Positions 6,202-9,033 of a stretch of 9,033 nt of DNA are shown piece by piece. This DNA comes from CAYNOZ01 sp964398955 (lineage in GTDB: Archaea > Methanobacteriota_B > Thermococci > Thermococcales > CAYNOZ01): assembly GCA_964398955.1 (NCBI GenBank), contig CAYNOZ010000062.1:1-9033 (forward strand), given 5' to 3'. The notes beneath the pieces are model-generated. The model was not told the origin of the DNA. It saw only the letters and a list, made by a program, of their open reading frames with translations, and did not search any database. The first letter of the stretch is position 1, and the number at the start of each line of letters is the position of its first letter. Position numbers and translations under genes: made by a program.

Positions 6202-6639
6202 ATGACTAAAATTGGTATAATAATTTGTGATAGGTACAGTAATTGTGCTGGTGGTAAGTGTTTCCGATCTTTAAGGGAGAAAGTAGGAGCTTTTAAGAGA
6301 TATGAAGGTGAGGAAGTAGAAGTAGTTGGTTACACAACCTGTGGAGGATGTCCAGGTGGAAATATTGAAACCGCTCCCGAAGAAATGAAGGAAAATGGTG
6401 CAGAAGTAATACATCTAGCAACAGGATTACTGGTAGGATACCCACCATGCCCGTACATCGACCATTTCAAGAACTTTATAGAAGATAAATTCGGATTAGA
6501 AGTGGTTCTAGGAACTCATCCGATTCCACAGAGCTATATTGAAACCCATGGAGATTTAGGGACTTGGGATTCCTCTGAATGGGAGAAGAAACTGGAAAAT
6601 GTGATGAGTCCTGAAGAAATAAGAAAAGATTACAACTAA
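6202..6639 (+). CDS. CGGC-domain putative metal-binding protein
   Basis: A 145-residue soluble protein of the CGGC domain family (DUF1812-type), found in anaerobic bacteria and archaea and thought to bind metal through conserved cysteines. It has Cys9 (IIICDRYSNC), Cys15, Cys20 (GGKCFRS), the name-giving TTCGGCPGG with Cys47 and Cys50, then PPCPYID with Cys83, and GTHPIP with His106 near the end. An alpha/beta fold is likely, with hydrophobic strands at 3-9, 40-45, 69-77 and 99-104. The length fits the family. The enzymatic or sensory role is unknown. It is followed 64 bases later by a DUF89 phosphatase with its own cysteine pair, and preceded by sulfur-oxidising genes, so a part in thiol or metal homeostasis is plausible but inferred. 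Confidence 0.88.
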   Translation: MTKIGIIICDRYSNCAGGKCFRSLREKVGAFKRYEGEEVEVVGYTTCGGCPGGNIETAPEEMKENGAEVIHLATGLLVGYPPCPYIDHFKNFIEDKFGLEVVLGTHPIPQSYIETHGDLGTWDSSEWEKKLENVMSPEEIRKDYN

Positions 6640-6694
6640 AACCAAAATTCCTTACTTTTTACTTTATGTTTTTATTAGTTTTATTGATTTCTTG

Positions 6695-6700
6695 GGTGAT
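6695..6700 (+). promoter_or_regulatory. Shine-Dalgarno GGTGAT of the DUF89 gene
   Basis: GGTGAT stands 3 bases before the ATG at 6704 and matches the archaeal anti-Shine-Dalgarno. It rules against the upstream in-frame TTG at 6692, which it overlaps. A TATA-like CTTTATG near 6662-6668 would give a short leader. Confidence 0.65.
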
Positions 6701-6703
6701 TTT

Positions 6704-7594
6704 ATGAGATTAGAGATGGATTGTATACCTTGTGTTCAGCAGCAAGCTTTGAATGCTATAAGATTCAATATCGATGATAGAGAAACTGAAAAAATGGTTC
6801 TAAAAGAAGTTATGGATGAATTAATTAACATGGATTGGGATAAAACCCCTCCCGAACTTTCTCACGAAGCTCACAGCATCGTTAGAGAAGAAATACAGAT
6901 AAATGATCCATATAAAGAAGTTAAAAAGAAATACAATGATCATGGACTAGAAATACTCCCCGAAATGGCTAACGTCTTAGAACAAAGCGATGACCGCCTC
7001 GAAACCGCCACCCGAATATCCATCGCCGGAAACATAATAGACTTCGGAGCAGTAGACGAAGAAGATCTAGAAGTTAGAAAAACAATCGCAGAAGTACTAG
7101 ATAAAAAAATAGCAATAGACAACTTTAAAGAATTCACAGAAAGAATCGAAAACCCTAACACAGAAGACCTACTCATCTTCGTTGATAACACCGGAGAAGT
7201 AGTTTTCGACAAACTATTAATCGAAGAAATCCTGAAAAGAAGAAAACAGAAAAATTTAAACGAATTCTCCCGAATCACAGTCGTCGTGAAAGGCGGACCA
7301 ATCCTAAATGATGCCACAAAAGAAGACACAGAATACGTAGGATTCAGCGAACTCCCCAACATAGAATACAAAGAAATTTCAAACGGCGACTCCAATACAG
7401 GACCACCCAGAGCATCTAAAAAAGTTGAAAAATGGATAAATAACCATGACCTGGTAATATCCAAAGGACAAGGAAACTACGAAGGACTAAGCCAATTCAA
7501 AGACGTCTTCTTCCTACTAATGGCAAAATGCCACGTAGTAGCAGACAAATTAAACGTCAAAGAAGGAGACCTAATACTAAAACTAACAAAATAA
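6704..7594 (+). CDS. DUF89/ARMT1-like damage-control phosphatase, AF1104 type
   Basis: A 296-residue metal-dependent phosphatase of the DUF89 family (subfamily with N-terminal CxxC, as in archaeal AF1104). Family members hydrolyse damaged or excess phosphometabolites such as sugar phosphates. The N-terminus MRLEMDCIPC holds Cys7 and Cys10. A helical domain follows to about residue 105, then the alpha/beta catalytic part: GNIIDFG (109-115), VDNTGEVVFDKLLIEE (160-175), VVKGGPILNDAT (194-205), ISNGDSNTGPPR (225-236) and ISKGQGNYEGL (252-262). The Asp, Asn and Lys residues in these motifs form the Mg2+/Mn2+ and phosphate site. All motifs are intact. The exact substrate is not predictable. The 3' end is extreme in codon choice: only 1 of the last 30 codons ends in G or T. 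Confidence 0.92.
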   Translation: MRLEMDCIPCVQQQALNAIRFNIDDRETEKMVLKEVMDELINMDWDKTPPELSHEAHSIVREEIQINDPYKEVKKKYNDHGLEILPEMANVLEQSDDRLETATRISIAGNIIDFGAVDEEDLEVRKTIAEVLDKKIAIDNFKEFTERIENPNTEDLLIFVDNTGEVVFDKLLIEEILKRRKQKNLNEFSRITVVVKGGPILNDATKEDTEYVGFSELPNIEYKEISNGDSNTGPPRASKKVEKWINNHDLVISKGQGNYEGLSQFKDVFFLLMAKCHVVADKLNVKEGDLILKLTK

Positions 7595-7822
7595 AACACT
7601 AATTACATTCTTCTAATTATTTTATAACTTATAAATATTTTAATGTTCCTTTATACAAATCAGTCGACCATCTTTATATTTTTAACATATTAAATATTCT
7701 AGAATAGAAGATTACAATTCTGTGTTTTTTGTTAATAGTTTTTTAGTTTAATATTAAAGAATATGATTAATTAGAGACTTAGTTTTATAGTTTTATTGTT
7801 AGTATTTTTTTGGGAATTTTTT

Positions 7823-7902
7823 GTCGCCGGAGTGGGTTCAGAATATTGGGTAGGATGTGAACTGGAAAGCTGGAGGGAGCTTTCTATATATTCTCCGGCG
7901 AC
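7823..7902 (+). ncRNA. candidate structured small RNA, three-way junction
   Basis: A GC-rich island in AT-rich DNA with three perfect helices. P1 has 10 pairs, GTCGCCGGAG (7823-7832) with CTCCGGCGAC (7893-7902). P2 has 5 pairs, GTTCA (7836-7840) with TGAAC (7858-7862), and a 17-base loop. P3 has 7 pairs, GAAAGCT (7865-7871) with AGCTTTC (7878-7884), closed by the loop GGAGGG. They nest as a three-way junction with unpaired joints of 3, 2 and 8 bases. The plus orientation is favoured by a TATA-like TTTTATAG near 7783-7790, about 35 bases upstream, and by T runs downstream. On the minus strand the P3 loop would read CCCTCC, an anti-Shine-Dalgarno-like seed. It matches no riboswitch, tRNA, C/D or H/ACA RNA that I can recognise. 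It could instead be a small palindromic mobile repeat. Confidence 0.5.
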
Positions 7903-7904
7903 TA

Positions 7905-7990
7905 TAGATTTTATTTGTTATTAGTTTTTTATCAAGTATTTTGGGTTTCTTTTTTGTTTTCTTTTTGCTATTGTTTTTTTGATGGGGTGC
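7905..7990 (+). terminator. T-rich termination zone, plus strand
   Basis: At least four T runs of five to seven bases in T/G-only context follow the structured element. This is the form of archaeal U-tract terminators and would end a small RNA from 7823-7902 or read-through from the DUF89 gene. Confidence 0.45.
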
Positions 7991-8039
7991 CTTAAATAAT
8001 TTATTACTTATTATCGTGAAAAAAGTAAAAACTTGTTTG

Positions 8040-8175
8040 ATTAAAAAACAAAAAACAAAGAAACACAACCCCCTAAAAACCACAAACCAAACACAAAAAC
8101 CCAAAATCTACAAACCAACAAAAAAGAAACCACTAAAACAGAAAAACAACATTCTAACCATAAAAAATAGAAAAT
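8040..8175 (-). terminator. T-rich termination zone, minus strand
   Basis: The plus strand here is nearly all A and C, so minus-strand transcripts leaving the TDT gene at 8192 run through U/G-rich sequence with U runs of up to six. This acts as the counterpart of the plus-strand T zone to its left. Confidence 0.45.
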
Positions 8176-8191
8176 TGTAGGATTGAGTTGG

Positions 8192-9033
8192 TTAATCTGA
8201 ATTGAAGGCATTACCCCTAATAATCATTCTTATGGTTAGGGAAGATGTTAATAGCCAAACTACTGACAGGAGGCTAGTTATCATTATTAATGTGTACTTA
8301 AAGAAATTCGATCCAATTAAATGATGTAAAGATCCTGCTGAAATAGCGAAAGCTCCCAATGGAAAAGTATAAGCCCACCAAGTAAAGAAAAACGGATGAG
8401 ACCTATTCTTTACATAATGAAGAATAATGACTAAAGTGATTACGAACCACCATAGAGAAAAACCCCATAAAGAGATAGTAACAACCTCTACAAGAGGAGC
8501 CATTGAAACAAAATCAATACCAAGGATTGAACCAATTTTAAAAGCATGGATCATCCGAACCAAGGCTATTACCAAAACTGAGGTAGGTGCTAAACCAATT
8601 ACAAATGTAGGGGCTAATTTTTCTCCAGGCAAATCACTGTAAGCGTAACGATGAAGAACAATCGCACCCAGAAAAATGAACATGAAAAACCCAATACCTA
8701 AACTAAAGAAAGATATTAAGCCTATCAACTCTCCGATAGTAGTGCCAATATGATATTTCCCAATGATTAGAAATCCTAGTACAGCGATCTGTAAATGTGA
8801 AACAGGTGGGATATACCAAGCAAAGACACCGTGCTCAAGATCAATCTCATTACCTGTCAACATAGTAGGTACCAAAATAAATCCTAGAATTAGTATTCCA
8901 GTAGTTCCGGTCCAAAATATTCCATTCAAAATAATTTTAAGATCCTCAAAACATAGAAACCCATCTAAAGCTCTTGTAACTCCGATTCCGATAATTATTA
9001 GACTTATAAAGATAGTTGGGAAGAATTGGCCAC
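8192..9033 (-). CDS. TDT/SLAC1-family transporter (TehA/Ssu1-like), 5' end outside window
   Basis: A membrane transporter of the tellurite-resistance/dicarboxylate (TDT, SLAC1) family, which includes sulfite exporter Ssu1, malate transporter Mae1 and TehA. The frame is open from the window edge at 9033 to the TAA at 8192, 280 codons; an internal TTG at 8929 is not the start, because the residues before it (QFFPTIFISLIIIGIG) form another helix. Family marks are AWYIPPVSHLQIAVLG, DLPGEKLAPTFVIGLAP and FFFTWWAYTFPLGAFAIS. About eight to nine hydrophobic segments are visible of the ten expected. Only the first helix and N-terminus are missing, at most. With persulfide-oxidising genes 2-3 kb away on the other strand, sulfite export is an attractive role, but substrate is inferred from context only. 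Confidence 0.88.
   Translation of the reverse strand, partial: GQFFPTIFISLIIIGIGVTRALDGFLCFEDLKIILNGIFWTGTTGILILGFILVPTMLTGNEIDLEHGVFAWYIPPVSHLQIAVLGFLIIGKYHIGTTIGELIGLISFFSLGIGFFMFIFLGAIVLHRYAYSDLPGEKLAPTFVIGLAPTSVLVIALVRMIHAFKIGSILGIDFVSMAPLVEVVTISLWGFSLWWFVITLVIILHYVKNRSHPFFFTWWAYTFPLGAFAISAGSLHHLIGSNFFKYTLIMITSLLSVVWLLTSSLTIRMIIRGNAFNSD

Larger units (their letters stand above)
7595..8191. other. 597-base gene-free convergent region
   Basis: This separates the plus-strand DUF89 gene from the minus-strand TDT gene. I see no credible protein gene in it. Bases 7595-7780 are very AT-rich with TATA-like stretches (for example 7628-7640) and a short palindrome ATTCTAGAAT near 7696-7706. Bases 7823-7902 are a GC-rich base-paired element, listed separately. 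From 7905 to about 7990 the plus strand is T/G-rich with several long T runs; from about 8040 to 8170 it is A/C-rich, meaning T/G-rich on the minus strand. Each converging transcript therefore meets U tracts after its gene. Confidence 0.6.

Noticed and set aside
6940..7464. Minus-strand frame of 174 residues rich in Ser
   Set aside because: It is antisense to the DUF89 gene, whose conserved motifs cover exactly this stretch.
7823..7902. tRNA gene
   Set aside because: The closing stem suggests an acceptor helix, and a TTCA stretch and a near B-box on the minus strand drew attention, but there is no T-arm with paired stem at the right place, no D-arm and no anticodon arm on either strand.
7823..7902. 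C/D box, H/ACA or known riboswitch RNA
   Set aside because: No paired C and D boxes occur on one strand, no clear ACA follows a pseudouridylation pocket, and no TPP, fluoride, purine or cobalamin riboswitch core is recognisable.
7838..8104. Minus-strand frame of 88 residues in the convergent region
   Set aside because: It runs through the base-paired element and the low-complexity A/C tract; the composition is Lys/Phe-biased, and there is no family likeness or ribosome site.
8192..8929. TDT gene starting at the TTG at 8929
   Set aside because: The frame stays open to the window edge and encodes another hydrophobic helix upstream, so this TTG is an internal Leu codon.
1..9033. CRISPR array, insertion sequence, integrase or attachment site
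   Set aside because: I saw no regularly spaced repeats, no transposase or recombinase motifs, and no terminal repeats with target duplications.

Overview
The window is AT-rich and looks archaeal. TATA boxes sit upstream of several genes, with a purine-rich BRE-like block where it can be seen best (marR). Shine-Dalgarno sites are of the GGTGAT and GGAGG types. One protein is an AF1104-type DUF89 with an N-terminal CxxC, another is a small CGGC-domain protein, and U-rich tracts follow the genes. Several soluble proteins are rich in Asp and Glu, which would suit a salt-adapted archaeon, but the lineage cannot be fixed from the sequence alone.

Left part (about 1-2200, minus strand): a tight three-gene operon runs leftward from a promoter near 2195. 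It encodes a MarR-family repressor, a half-length ArsP_1-type permease and a MATE multidrug exporter that leaves the window. A 20-base perfect palindrome lies between the TATA box and the expected transcription start. A second copy of the same half-site lies upstream of the BRE. This looks like an autoregulated efflux operon.

Middle-left (2280-3580, minus strand): a ZupT-like ZIP metal transporter and a small protein resembling the DUF6884/YaaA-like group. A divergent intergenic region follows (about 3580-3715).

Middle (3716-6051, plus strand): a sulfur cassette of two half-size YeeE/YedE transporters joined by a TAGTG stop/start overlap, then a rhodanese-metallo-beta-lactamase fusion of the persulfide dioxygenase type. 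Together they would import thiosulfate or sulfane sulfur and oxidise persulfide to sulfite. The fusion gene has no ordinary start codon covering its complete rhodanese domain.

Right (6202-9033): a CGGC-domain protein and a DUF89 phosphatase, both carrying likely metal-binding cysteines. A 600-base gene-free convergent region follows, with a strongly base-paired 80-base element (7823-7902) that is a good candidate for an unannotated small RNA. The last gene is a 5'-truncated TDT/SLAC1-family anion exporter on the minus strand, a family that includes sulfite exporters.

Across the window, third codon positions move from G/T at the 5' end of transcripts to A/C at the 3' end. The trend is extreme: 30 of 30 G/T-ending codons at the start of two genes, and 1 of 30 at the end of another. 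It is one of the most unusual signals here.
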